A stretch of DNA of 64,000 bases from Ornithinicoccus hortensis. Lineage in GTDB: Bacteria > Actinomycetota > Actinomycetes > Actinomycetales > Dermatophilaceae. Positions 37,325 through 45,851 of this stretch are shown piece by piece. Numbering within the stretch: the first letter of the stretch is position 1; every line of letters begins with the position of its first letter. The position numbers and the translations under genes were made by a program. Where the stretch lies: NCBI RefSeq assembly GCF_006716185.1, contig NZ_VFOP01000001.1, positions 186,001-250,000 of the forward strand, read 5' to 3'. The notes under the pieces were generated by a model. That model was not told the origin of the DNA. It searched no databases and was given only the letters and a program-made list of their open reading frames with translations.

Positions 37325-38155
37325 TCAGGCCGGCAGGATCTGCCCGATCGGCTCGCGCTTCTCCGCCTGGAACCGGTCCTCGGTGCGGCCGTAGGCCCAG
37401 TAGCCGGACAGCGACACCTGCGAGCGCTCCAGCTCCCGCTCGCCAAACAGGTAGTCCCGCAACGACTTCATCGCTTCCCGCTCCCCGTGCGCGAAGACGT
37501 GCACGCGACCCTCCCGCCACGGGACGGCGCGCAGCCCGTCGGCCAGCAGGGTGGTCGTGCCGGGCACCGCACCCTCCCGGTGCAGCCAGGTCACGTCGAC
37601 CCCCTCGGGGGCGTCCAGCTCCACGTGGTCGGCTGTGGAGTCGACCTCCAGGACCACGGAGCCGACCGCGTCGCGGGGCAGCGCCTCCAGGGCGGCCGCG
37701 ATGGCCGGCAGCGCCGCGTCGTCGCCCGCGAGCAGGTGCCAGTCGGCCTCGGGGTCCGGGGTGTACCCACCGCCGGGTCCGTTGAAGACGACCGGGTCGC
37801 CGACCTGGGCCCGCTCGGCCCACGGGCCGGCGATCCCCTCGTCGCCGTGGGTGACGAAGTCGATCGCCAGCTGCTGCGCCTCGGTGTCCACCCAGCGCAC
37901 CGTGTAGGTGCGGCGGCTCGGCATCTGCTCCGGCGTCAGCTGATCCCGCAGCGCGTCCAGGTCGTAGGGCGGCGTCAACCCCAGGGCCGGGTCGGCGAAG
38001 AGCATCTTGACGTACTTGTCCGTGTGCTCGTTGTCCTCGTAGTCGGCGAAGTTGGGACCGCCGGCCACGATGCGGACCAGGTGCGGGGCGAGCCGTTCGA
38101 CGGCAACCACCTCGAGGACGGTCTGCCGGCGGGGCTTGCGCTGCTGTGGGGGCAC
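37325..38155 (-). CDS. siderophore-interacting protein (FAD-binding ferric-siderophore reductase)
   Basis: This 276-residue flavoprotein of the ViuB/SIP family has an FAD-binding domain (about residues 10-130, with MPSRRTYTVRW and GDEGIAGPWAERAQVGDPV) and a C-terminal NAD(P)H-binding-like domain ending in the typical LSGYWAYGRTED. It would reduce and release iron from imported siderophores in the cytoplasm. GTG 38155 with AGGAG six bases upstream is the chosen start; a TTG at 38191 would extend it by 12 residues. It is divergent from a GPH transporter. No convincing IdeR/DtxR box was found. Confidence 0.9.
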   Translation of the reverse strand: MPPQQRKPRRQTVLEVVAVERLAPHLVRIVAGGPNFADYEDNEHTDKYVKMLFADPALGLTPPYDLDALRDQLTPEQMPSRRTYTVRWVDTEAQQLAIDFVTHGDEGIAGPWAERAQVGDPVVFNGPGGGYTPDPEADWHLLAGDDAALPAIAAALEALPRDAVGSVVLEVDSTADHVELDAPEGVDVTWLHREGAVPGTTTLLADGLRAVPWREGRVHVFAHGEREAMKSLRDYLFGERELERSQVSLSGYWAYGRTEDRFQAEKREPIGQILPA

Positions 38156-38262
38156 GGAGAACTCCTGGATCAGGTCGCGGGATTTAGGCAATACTCCAGT
38201 TCACTATATGTGGCGCAACTCGGGAGACCGCCGGCACCCACCCGCGGGCTAGTCTGCCGCCC

Positions 38263-39618
38263 ATGGCCCGGACCGTGACGCAGCGCATCCCGCGCCGCGC
38301 CGTCGCCGGGTACGCGGCGGGCAGCGTCGGCACGGGTGGGTTCGGCACGCTGCCGGGGCTCGTGCTGGCCTACTACCTGACCGACACCCTCGCCGTGCCG
38401 GCCCTGCTGGCCACCATGGTGGTGGTCGTCCCGAAGGTCTGGGACGTGCTGATCGACCCGGCGGTCGGGGCGCTGAGCGACCGGGAGGCCCAGCAGCGCG
38501 GCACCAGGTCTCGCCTGATGACGATCGGCGCGATCACCCTGCCGGTCGGGTTCGTCGGGATGTTCGCGGTCCCTGCCGGCCTGGCCCCGGCCGCCGCCGG
38601 TGGCTGGGTCGTGGTCTGCTTCGTCCTCGCCACCACCTCGTTCAGCCTGTTCCAGGTGCCCTACATCGCCCTGCCGGCGGACCTGACCGACAGCTACCAG
38701 GAGCGGACCCGGTTGATGGGCTGGCGGATCGCGGTCCTCGCCCTGGCGATCCTGCTGGTCGGGGCGGGCGGCCCGGGCCTGCGCGACGCCGCGGGCGGCG
38801 GGAGCACCGGCTACCTGGTGATGGGCGTGGTCGTCACCGCGCTGCTCTGCGCGGGGATGCTCGGCACGGTCGTCGGGGTGCGCGGCCACCGCCCGGTCCC
38901 CACCACGACCGACGGGTCGGTCCCCTCCGCCCTCCGCGGCTACCGGGAAGGGTTCGCCGCGCTCCGGGAGGTGCCGGCATACCGGGTGTTGTTGACCGTC
39001 TTCGTCCTCCAGGCCCTGGCGACCGGCGTCATGCTCGCCGCCGCCCAGTACGTCGCGACCTACACCCTCGGCCGGCAGTCGGCCCTGACCTTCCTGTTCC
39101 TCGCGCTGGTCGGCCCCGCCCTCGTGGTCATGCCCTGGTGGACCCGGTATGCCGGTCGCCACGGCAAGCCCCGCGCGCTCGCGCTCTCCTCGGTCCTGTT
39201 CGCCGTCGCCACCACGGCCCTGGTCGCGCTGGTCTGGGTGCCCGGCCCGTGGCTCTACCTCCCGGTCTGCCTCGCCGGCGTGGCGTATGCCGGGATGCAG
39301 CTCTTCCCGCTGGCGATGCTGCCCGACGTGATCAGTGCGGCGGGTCGGGCCCGCGGCGGGTCGATGAGCGGGCTGTGGACGGCGGCTGAGACCGCCGGCC
39401 TCGCCGCGGGGCCGGCCGTCGTGCTGGCGCTGCTCGGCCTGACCGGGTTCCGCTCCAGCACGTCCGACACCGTGCTCGCCCAGCCGGGTGCCGCGTTGAC
39501 CGCCATCGTGGTGAGCTTCTCGCTGGCGCCCGCCCTGCTCACCGTCGCGAGCCTGGTCGTGCTGCGCCGCTACCGCGAGCCGGCCCTCGCCCCCGTCCCC
39601 GTGGAGGATCCCGCATGA
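38263..39618 (+). CDS. MFS_2 (GPH-type) transporter
   Basis: This 451-residue protein has about 12 membrane helices and the glycoside-pentoside-hexuronide:cation symporter pattern: YYLTDTLAVPALL, KVWDVLIDPAVGALSDR and FQVPYIALPADLTDSYQERTRL, in which family members carry charged residues for cation coupling. The substrate is unknown; the neighbour encodes a PLP enzyme of the sphingosine-phosphate-lyase-like group. The start is ATG 38263, seven bases after TAGTCT (38250-38255), suggesting a leaderless mRNA. Its stop overlaps the next gene by 4 bp. Confidence 0.87.
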   Translation: MARTVTQRIPRRAVAGYAAGSVGTGGFGTLPGLVLAYYLTDTLAVPALLATMVVVVPKVWDVLIDPAVGALSDREAQQRGTRSRLMTIGAITLPVGFVGMFAVPAGLAPAAAGGWVVVCFVLATTSFSLFQVPYIALPADLTDSYQERTRLMGWRIAVLALAILLVGAGGPGLRDAAGGGSTGYLVMGVVVTALLCAGMLGTVVGVRGHRPVPTTTDGSVPSALRGYREGFAALREVPAYRVLLTVFVLQALATGVMLAAAQYVATYTLGRQSALTFLFLALVGPALVVMPWWTRYAGRHGKPRALALSSVLFAVATTALVALVWVPGPWLYLPVCLAGVAYAGMQLFPLAMLPDVISAAGRARGGSMSGLWTAAETAGLAAGPAVVLALLGLTGFRSSTSDTVLAQPGAALTAIVVSFSLAPALLTVASLVVLRRYREPALAPVPVEDPA

Positions 39619-41456
39619 CGTCCGACCCGACCGACCACGAGGCGGTCCTCGCCCGGCTCGCCGCCTACCGGGCGCACGACGCCCCCACCCACGGCGGGCG
39701 GGTGCTGTCCTACGTCTACGACAGCGGGCTCGCCGCGCTGGACGAACTCGCCGCCCGGGCGGCCCGGGAGGTGCAGTCCGTCAACGGGTTGGACCCGACG
39801 GCCTTCCCCTCGGTCGCGCTGCTGGAGGGAGACCTGGTCGCCTTCGGCCGGGAGATCCTGCACGGCCCGGACGCCATCGGGTCGGTGACCTCGGGCGGCA
39901 CCGAGAGTTGCCTGCTGGCGGTCAAGGCCGCCCGGGACGTGTGGGCGGCGCGCCCGGACGCCGCCCCGCCGGGCACGCGACCGACGATCGTGCTGCCCTC
40001 GACCGCGCACGCCGCCTTCCACAAGGCGGCCCACTACCTGGGCCTGGACCTCGACGTGGTCCCGGTCGACCCGACCACAGGCACGCTGCCGGCGAGCGCC
40101 CTGACCGCGAGGTTCGACACCGCGACGGCGCTCGTGGTGGTCAGCGCACCCGCCTACCCGCACGGCGTCCCCGACCCGGTGGCCGAGGTGGCGGCGGCCG
40201 CGGTGCGGGCCGGCATCCCGTGCCACGTGGACGCCTGCATCGGCGGGCTGGTGCTGCCGTTCTGGGAGGCGGCCGGCGGGGCGCCCGTGCCGGCGTGGGA
40301 CTTCCGCGTCCCGGGCGTGACCAGCATCTCCGCGGACCTGCACAAGTACGGCTACGCCCCGAAGGGCGCCTCGCTGCTGCTCTTCGCCGACCGCGCGCTG
40401 GACCGGGCGCGCTACTTCGCGCTGACCGACTGGCCGGGCTACCCGGTGGTGAACCCCACCGTGCTCGGCTCCCGCTCCGCCACGTCGCTGGCCGCGGCCT
40501 GGGCGGTCACCACCGCGCTCGGCACCCAGGGGTATGTCGAGCTGACCCGGCGGGTGCAGGCGGCCACGGCGGCGGTGCGCACGGTGCTCTCCGGGCTGCG
40601 CGGACTGCGGGTGCTGGGTGACCCGGTGGGACCGCTGCTGGCCGTGGTCTCCGACGACTCGGTCGACCCGGCGAACCGGGTGGACCCACACCTGTGGGCC
40701 GCGGCCGTCGGCGCACGGGGGTTCGTGCTGCAGGGCCAACCGGCGCTCGCCCAGTCCGACGGCAGCACGCTGCCCCGCTCCACCCACCTGACGGTCACCC
40801 CGGTCACCGAGGGTCTGCTGACGGAGCTGACGGACGCACTGGTCGCGGGCGCCGACGAGGTGCGCGGACGGGCCTCGGGTCGTGCGGACGGGTCCGGGGC
40901 CGCGGGTCCCGCGCAGGGCGTGCCCGATCCGGCGGAACTGGCGCGTGCCGCGCGGGAGGAGGGCGAGCTCGACCTGACCGCGGTGCTGGCCCTGATCGAG
41001 GCGCTGCCCCGGGAGCAGAGCGCCCGGATGCTGGTGGAGTTCCTGGCCTCGTTCACCGAGCCGCAGACGGCGACAGGGTCCGCCGCCGAGGACTATCCTG
41101 CGAGGGTGAGCGACACCGGCCCCGCCGACGGCTACGACGACGGTCTCACCGCCCCCGATGCCTCCGGCGCAACCGATACCCCCGGCGCCGCGGACGACCC
41201 GCAGGACGCCGCGGTGCACGCGGCGCTGGCCGAGGCCAGCGGCTGGGTGGGCGGCCAGGACCGGGTGTCCGCCGTCGGGCTGGGAGCGACCGACGCCGGG
41301 GACCCGTGCGTCCTGGTCTATGCCGGCACACCGGCACCCGAGCTCCCGACGCAGCTGCACGGCATACCGGTCAGGGTGGTGACCAGCGACCCGGTGCTCG
41401 CCCTCGACGAGGACGAGCCGCCCGCCGCCGGCCGACCGGTGCCGCCCACCGACTGA
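39615..41456 (+). CDS. PLP-dependent group II decarboxylase-like enzyme with extra C-terminal domain
   Basis: This 613-residue protein has a fold-type I PLP domain (about residues 20-415). It contains TSGGTESCLLAVKAAR, a cofactor Asp/His region (CHVDACIGGLVLPFW) and the PLP lysine K244 in SADLHKYGYAPKGASLL. This resembles sphingosine-1-phosphate lyase and amino acid decarboxylases. About 195 further residues follow: a helical part (430-480) and, from about residue 530, a compact stretch RVSAVGLGATDAGDPCVLVY then LPTQLHGIPVRVV. This stretch resembles the N-terminus of the neighbouring protease. GTG 41106 (residue 498) preceded by TATCCT may be an internal start. The substrate is unknown. Confidence 0.83.
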   Translation: MTSDPTDHEAVLARLAAYRAHDAPTHGGRVLSYVYDSGLAALDELAARAAREVQSVNGLDPTAFPSVALLEGDLVAFGREILHGPDAIGSVTSGGTESCLLAVKAARDVWAARPDAAPPGTRPTIVLPSTAHAAFHKAAHYLGLDLDVVPVDPTTGTLPASALTARFDTATALVVVSAPAYPHGVPDPVAEVAAAAVRAGIPCHVDACIGGLVLPFWEAAGGAPVPAWDFRVPGVTSISADLHKYGYAPKGASLLLFADRALDRARYFALTDWPGYPVVNPTVLGSRSATSLAAAWAVTTALGTQGYVELTRRVQAATAAVRTVLSGLRGLRVLGDPVGPLLAVVSDDSVDPANRVDPHLWAAAVGARGFVLQGQPALAQSDGSTLPRSTHLTVTPVTEGLLTELTDALVAGADEVRGRASGRADGSGAAGPAQGVPDPAELARAAREEGELDLTAVLALIEALPREQSARMLVEFLASFTEPQTATGSAAEDYPARVSDTGPADGYDDGLTAPDASGATDTPGAADDPQDAAVHAALAEASGWVGGQDRVSAVGLGATDAGDPCVLVYAGTPAPELPTQLHGIPVRVVTSDPVLALDEDEPPAAGRPVPPTD

Positions 41457-41484
41457 CGGGGGCGGATCACCGGCCGGTCTCCGG

Positions 41485-42477
41485 TCACGGCCAGACGCGG
41501 ACCTTCAGCGCCAGCTGCACCGTCGCGATCGGGTTGAGGATGGTCGCCACCGACGACCCGGCGAAGAGCAGCCCGACGGGCTGGTTCTCCCAGTCCAGCA
41601 CCAGCGACCCGCTGTCGCCGCCGGCGGACATGTTGGTGGTGACGATCTGGTTGCAGAACTTGGCCACCTTGCCCGCGCCGTACCCGACGTTGACCGTCGC
41701 GTTCACGGCGGTTACCTGACCGGTCGTGAAGTGGGTGGTGCGCCCGGTCTTCTTCAGGTACTGCCCGACGGACGCCGGGGCGGCGGCCGTCGTCGGGTGG
41801 CCGGTCCAGTAGATGTCCCGGTCGATCGTGTCGAAGGGCACCTCGGCGATCGCCGCGTCGACGTAGTTGCAGGACCCGTCGAAGGTGATCGGGACGTAGC
41901 GGGCCAGCCGGCCGATCGCGTCGGCGGCGCCACCACCGTCGTAGATACCCGGCTGGTACACCGGGTCGCCGATGCTCGCGTCGTTGCTGTTGGCGAGCAC
42001 GTGGTTGTTGGACAGGATGTAGTAGCGCGGCGGCACCCCGGGCAGCGGGGACAGGTCGTAGCAGCCGGCCCCGATGGTGCCCGCGGTGACCTTGGGGTGT
42101 CCGACGCTGTAGCCCGGCCGCACCGGACGCACCCGCTTGGCGAGTGTCTGCGCGTCGACCGCCTCGAGCGGTTCGGCCTGCGCGCCCCTGCCGGCGAGGA
42201 GGTGTCCCACCTCGAGCACGTCGGTGGGCTTGCTCTCAATCGTCTTGGTCACCTTGTCGCTGCTGTCGAGCAGGCCCTCCGGCAGCTTCTGGCTGACCAT
42301 CACCATCACACTGGGGGTGTCGGACATCTGGCCGTCGGTGATCTTGTGCCCGAGGCCGACGCCGACGACATTGGCCCGGCCCAGGAACTTCTCCCGGGCC
42401 GCACCCAGCGCATCGCTGAGCCCGGCCAGTTCACCCGAGGCTGCTGTCTCGGTCTCGATGAGGTCGTTGTCGTTCAT
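41485..42477 (-). CDS. trypsin-like serine protease with N-terminal NAL1-like domain
   Basis: This 330-residue protein has no signal peptide. Residues about 20-100 form a small domain with NVVGVGLGHKITDG and SVMVMVSQKLPEGLL, often found ahead of S1-like domains in cytoplasmic bacterial proteins. The S1 part has a complete triad: H159 (ILSNNHVL), D207 (NYVDAAIAE) and S289 (SAGGDSGSLVL). A cytoplasmic or otherwise non-classically exported protease is likely. The start is ATG 42477 with AAGGGAA upstream. It converges on the PLP enzyme gene, whose product ends in a domain resembling the protease's first domain. Confidence 0.85.
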   Translation of the reverse strand: MNDNDLIETETAASGELAGLSDALGAAREKFLGRANVVGVGLGHKITDGQMSDTPSVMVMVSQKLPEGLLDSSDKVTKTIESKPTDVLEVGHLLAGRGAQAEPLEAVDAQTLAKRVRPVRPGYSVGHPKVTAGTIGAGCYDLSPLPGVPPRYYILSNNHVLANSNDASIGDPVYQPGIYDGGGAADAIGRLARYVPITFDGSCNYVDAAIAEVPFDTIDRDIYWTGHPTTAAAPASVGQYLKKTGRTTHFTTGQVTAVNATVNVGYGAGKVAKFCNQIVTTNMSAGGDSGSLVLDWENQPVGLLFAGSSVATILNPIATVQLALKVRVWP

Positions 42478-42634
42478 GATGTTCCCTTCCGTCCGACGGC
42501 GCACGAGCTGTTCTCGCGGTCTCCGCCGTCCTGTCGGACAGAAGGTGAGAGGGACCGGCCGCGGCTTCTGATACCGGCCCGGCGGACCCCGGGCGCCTCG
42601 CGGCGGGCGTCCGGGGGCTCGTAGGGTCGGGGGC

Positions 42635-43615
42635 ATGCGCGCCATCACCCTTCCCGAGTTCGGGGGACCCGAAGCGTTGGTCCCCGCCGAGGTCGAGGCC
42701 CCCGCCGCGGGCCCCGGCGAGCTGCTGATCGACGTCGTCACGGCGGGGGTGAACCGCGCGGACGTCCTGCAGCGGCAGGGCCACTACCGGGTGCCCGAGG
42801 GCGGCTCGCCGCTGCCCGGCCTGGAGGTCAGTGGCACGGTCGCCGCGCTGGGTGAGGAGGTGACCGGCTGGAGCGTCGGGGACCCGGTCTGCGCGCTCCT
42901 CACCGGCGGCGGGTATGCCGAGCAGGTCGCCGTGCCCGCCGGCCAGGTCCTCCCGGTGCCGACCGGGATCGACGTGCGGGACGCGGCCGCGCTGCCCGAG
43001 GTGGCCTGCACGGTGTGGAGCAACGTCTTCCTGACCGCGAACCTGCAGCCCGGCGAGGTGCTCCTGGTGCACGGCGGCTCCAGCGGGATCGGCACCATGG
43101 CCATCCAGCTCGGCCGCGAGGTCGGGGCCCACGTCGTGGTGACGGCCGGGACCCCGGAGAAGCTGGCGTTCTGCGCCGAGCTGGGGGCCGAGGTCGGGAT
43201 CAACTACCGCGAGGAGGACTTCGTCGAGCAGGTCCGGGTGGCGACCGAAGGGCACGGCGCGGACGTCATCCTGGACAGCATCGGCGCCAAGTACCTGGCC
43301 CGCAACGTCGAGACGCTGGCGGTCAACGGCCGGATGGTGGTGATCGGGCTGCAGGGCGGCACCAAGGCGGAGCTGAACATCGGGCAGTTGCTCGCCAAGC
43401 GCGCGGCGATCATCGGAACCACCCTGCGGGCGCGGCCCGCGGCCGAGAAGGCGACCATCGTCGCGGCGGTGCGGGAGCACGTCTGGCCGCTGGTCGAGGA
43501 CGGCCGGGTGCGACCGATCATCCACGAACGGTTCCCGCTGGACCGCGCCGCGGACGCGCACCGGCTGATGGAGGAGAGCAGCCACATCGGCAAGATCCTG
43601 CTCGATGTGCGATGA
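42635..43615 (+). CDS. zinc-independent quinone oxidoreductase (PIG3/Qor-like)
   Basis: This 326-residue MDR-family protein begins MRAITLPEFGGPEAL and has the GroES-like domain (residues 1-125, GVNRADVLQRQGHY) and a Rossmann domain with HGGSSGIGTMAIQLG. It lacks the Zn ligands of alcohol dehydrogenases. The pattern matches PIG3-like NAD(P)H quinone oxidoreductases. The start is ATG 42635, seven bases after TAGGGT (42622-42627), which may be a -10 box. It is followed closely by bpa and is divergent from the protease gene. Confidence 0.88.
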   Translation: MRAITLPEFGGPEALVPAEVEAPAAGPGELLIDVVTAGVNRADVLQRQGHYRVPEGGSPLPGLEVSGTVAALGEEVTGWSVGDPVCALLTGGGYAEQVAVPAGQVLPVPTGIDVRDAAALPEVACTVWSNVFLTANLQPGEVLLVHGGSSGIGTMAIQLGREVGAHVVVTAGTPEKLAFCAELGAEVGINYREEDFVEQVRVATEGHGADVILDSIGAKYLARNVETLAVNGRMVVIGLQGGTKAELNIGQLLAKRAAIIGTTLRARPAAEKATIVAAVREHVWPLVEDGRVRPIIHERFPLDRAADAHRLMEESSHIGKILLDVR

Positions 43616-43632
43616 GTTGGGAGGATGGGCAG

Positions 43633-44331
43633 ATGACTGATCGACCGGAGCAGCAGGACGGCGCACCCGAGCACGAGGAGTCCGGGCAGGGCGGGGCGCC
43701 GCAGGACCAGGGGCAGGCGGACCAGACCCAGGAGGGTGGCGGCGGCCGGGTGGTCGTGGTCACCCCCGACGGGATGGGTGTGGCCGAGGCGTCGCCTCCC
43801 GAGGGAGCCGACGGTGCTGCCGCCGGGGGCGACGGGGACGGACGCCGCCGGCACAACCCCGCCGAGATGGTCGAGCAGCCCGCCAAGGTGATGCGGCTGG
43901 GCACGATGATCAAGCAGCTGCTGGACGAGGTGAAGAGCGCGCCCCTGGACGACGCGGGGCGCCAGCGGCTCGCCGAGATCCACCGGCGCTCGATCACCGA
44001 GCTCGAGCAGGGGCTCTCCCAGGAACTGGTCGAGGAACTCGAGCGGATCACCCTCCCGCTCACCGAGGAGGCACCGAGCGAGGCCGAGCTGCGGATCGCC
44101 CAGGCCCAGCTGGTGGGTTGGCTGGAGGGACTCTTCCACGGCATCCAGACCGCGATCGTGGCCCAGCAGATGGCGGCCCAGCAGCAACTCCAGCAGATGC
44201 GCCGCGCGCTGCCCGGGGGCCAGCAGCTAGTGCCCGGGCAGGCCGTCCCCGGCCAGTTCCCCGGGATGCCGGGTACTGGCCGACCGGCCGGCGATGACGA
44301 GGACGCCGGCCCCACCGGCCAGTACCTCTGA
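43633..44331 (+). CDS. bpa: bacterial proteasome activator
   Basis: This 232-residue protein matches Bpa/PafE, an ATP-independent ring that opens the 20S proteasome gate in actinobacteria. It has a disordered acidic/Gln-rich N-terminus (about 1-60), a helical core (PAEMVEQPAKVMRLGTMIKQ, then RSITELEQGLSQELVEELER and GWLEGLFHGIQTAIVAQQM) and a flexible tail. The last four residues are GQYL, the motif known to dock into the proteasome alpha ring. ATG 43633 is chosen because GGGAGG lies eight bases upstream; ATG 43612 overlapping the previous stop is an alternative. Proteasome genes are not in the window. Confidence 0.93.
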   Translation: MTDRPEQQDGAPEHEESGQGGAPQDQGQADQTQEGGGGRVVVVTPDGMGVAEASPPEGADGAAAGGDGDGRRRHNPAEMVEQPAKVMRLGTMIKQLLDEVKSAPLDDAGRQRLAEIHRRSITELEQGLSQELVEELERITLPLTEEAPSEAELRIAQAQLVGWLEGLFHGIQTAIVAQQMAAQQQLQQMRRALPGGQQLVPGQAVPGQFPGMPGTGRPAGDDEDAGPTGQYL

Positions 44332-44406
44332 AGCACTACCTGGCCTCCGGGCACGCGCAGCCCCCTGAGCCACCGCCTGGACCTCTGAGGTTTCGCCGCC
44401 CCCACC

Positions 44407-44478
44407 CACTGGTAGACGGCTAGGGGCACTGGTAGCACGCTCGACCATGCCACCAGTGCCCCGAACGTGCTACCGGTG
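44407..44478. repeat. 72-bp inverted-repeat element, copy B
   Basis: The copy runs from CACTGGTAGACGGCTAGG to GTGCTACCGGTG, with an inner pair GGGGCACTGGTAGCACG and CCATGCCACCAGTGCCCC. It lies after bpa in the 420-bp space before a convergent lipoprotein gene. It is nearly identical to copy C, 112 bp further on, differing only at the right end (ACCGGTG against ACCAGTG). The space between them has short direct repeats such as GCGACGCTCACC. Confidence 0.9.
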
Positions 44479-44590
44479 ACGGGGCGGTGTGCAGCCACGG
44501 CGACTGGCACGGGCGCCGACGCCACTAGCGACGCTCACCCACCAGGGCCACCTACCCGCCAGCGACGCTCACCGACCAACGCCACTCACT

Positions 44591-44662
44591 CACTGGTAGA
44601 CGGCTAGGGGCACTGGTAGCACGCTCGACCATGCCACCAGTGCCCCGAACGTGCTACCAGTG
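44591..44662. repeat. 72-bp inverted-repeat element, copy C
   Basis: This copy is in the same orientation as copy B, with perfect outer ends CACTGGTAG and CTACCAGTG. The region 44332-44751 contains no gene; these two repeats and the short GCCACT/GCGACGCTCACC repeats between them account for most of it. It is likely to form a strong hairpin on either strand and could terminate both convergent genes. Confidence 0.9.
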
Positions 44663-44751
44663 GTGGCGTGGCCGGGGGGGCTGCGCCGTGGCGACGGCGG
44701 GTCCGGGGCAACCACGGCCACTGGCGAGCTGCCAGGTTCAGTGCGACGTGG

Positions 44752-45783
44752 TCACTCGAACAGGATGTACTCCGGCTCGGGATCCAGGGCCAGGACCTCC
44801 TCGGCGGTCATCAGGGGGCCCCACTCGGCGTCCTCCTCGTAGAAGAGCTTGAAGCCGGGGACCACGTGCTCGGGCTTGTTCTCGTTGACCAGGTTGTAGG
44901 TGGCGATCTTGTCGCCGGGGGGACCGATGCCGTCGACGGACTTGATGATGGCCACCCCCTCGTGCGCCTCGAGGTCCTGTTCGTCCTGCACCACCGAGGT
45001 GTGCACCTGGTGGTAGACCATGACCTTCTCGGGCAGGCCGTGCTCCTGCACGATGTCGGACAGGAAGGCGGCGCACTCGTCGAGCTCGGCGCCGGTGGTC
45101 CGGCCGTAGACGTTGCCGGGGATCTGACCCTCCTCGACCGCCCACTCCGGGTCGAGGGCCACACCGACATCGGGCTCCTCGAGCCACTTCTCCCAGTACT
45201 TCAGCTCGTCGACGAAGTCGGCCCGGCCGGGCTGGATGTTGAGCAGCAGGATGCCGTCGTGCCGTCGGGCCGCGTCGAGGTGGTCCTGGACGACCTCGTC
45301 GGGCAGGTGGGTGCGGAACATGCCGTCCTGCCCGGGCGTCCCGTGGACGACGGTCGCGATCAGTTCCAGGACCGGCATGACCTCGCGGTCGTCGGCGAAC
45401 TCCTCGCCGCGCTCCTCCAACTCCACGACCCGCTCGTCCAGGTCGCCGATGCCGAGGCGGCCCAGCCCCTCCGAGCCCGGGGCGCCGGAGTAGCCGAACA
45501 GGCGGTACTCGGGGAAGAACTCGGTGCCGCCCCGGGGCAGCTCCAGGGCCTGCGCGGGGGGCTCGGTGGTGGTCTGTGCGTCGTCGGCCGGCGGGGCCCC
45601 GGTGCCCGAGGAGCCGTCCCCGGTCGCCCTCGCGCCGGTGTCCGCAGGGGCGTCGGACCCCCCGTTCGTCGATCCCGAACCGGTCCCGCCGTCGCCGCCG
45701 CCGTCGTCGCTGCACGCGGTCAGCGTCAGCGCCGCGGCCAGTGCTCCGACGGCGACGCGGGTGAGCACGGTGCTGCGTGCCAT
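44752..45783 (-). CDS. secreted lipoprotein of unknown function, large conserved-looking domain
   Basis: This 343-residue lipoprotein has a signal peptide with lipobox LTAC (Cys about residue 24), a Gly/Ser/Thr/Asp-rich linker to about residue 85, then a 255-residue globular domain. The domain has repeated beta-alpha-like segments (VMPVLELIATVV, GILLLNIQPGRADF, DVGVALDPEWAVEEGQ, KVMVYHQVHTS, VAIIKSVDG) that suggest a TIM-barrel with acidic residues at strand ends, as in glycosidases. No specific family is recognised. It converges on the 72-bp repeats after bpa. Confidence 0.75.
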   Translation of the reverse strand: MARSTVLTRVAVGALAAALTLTACSDDGGGDGGTGSGSTNGGSDAPADTGARATGDGSSGTGAPPADDAQTTTEPPAQALELPRGGTEFFPEYRLFGYSGAPGSEGLGRLGIGDLDERVVELEERGEEFADDREVMPVLELIATVVHGTPGQDGMFRTHLPDEVVQDHLDAARRHDGILLLNIQPGRADFVDELKYWEKWLEEPDVGVALDPEWAVEEGQIPGNVYGRTTGAELDECAAFLSDIVQEHGLPEKVMVYHQVHTSVVQDEQDLEAHEGVAIIKSVDGIGPPGDKIATYNLVNENKPEHVVPGFKLFYEEDAEWGPLMTAEEVLALDPEPEYILFE

Positions 45784-45851
45784 GGATGACCCCTTCCCTC
45801 TCCCGACCACAGTAACCACACCACCCCCGGAATCCTCTACCAAAAGAGGGG

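Noticed and set aside
38156-38262. IdeR/DtxR iron box before the siderophore-interacting protein gene
   Set aside because: Only a half-like TTAGGC is present with no matching second arm.
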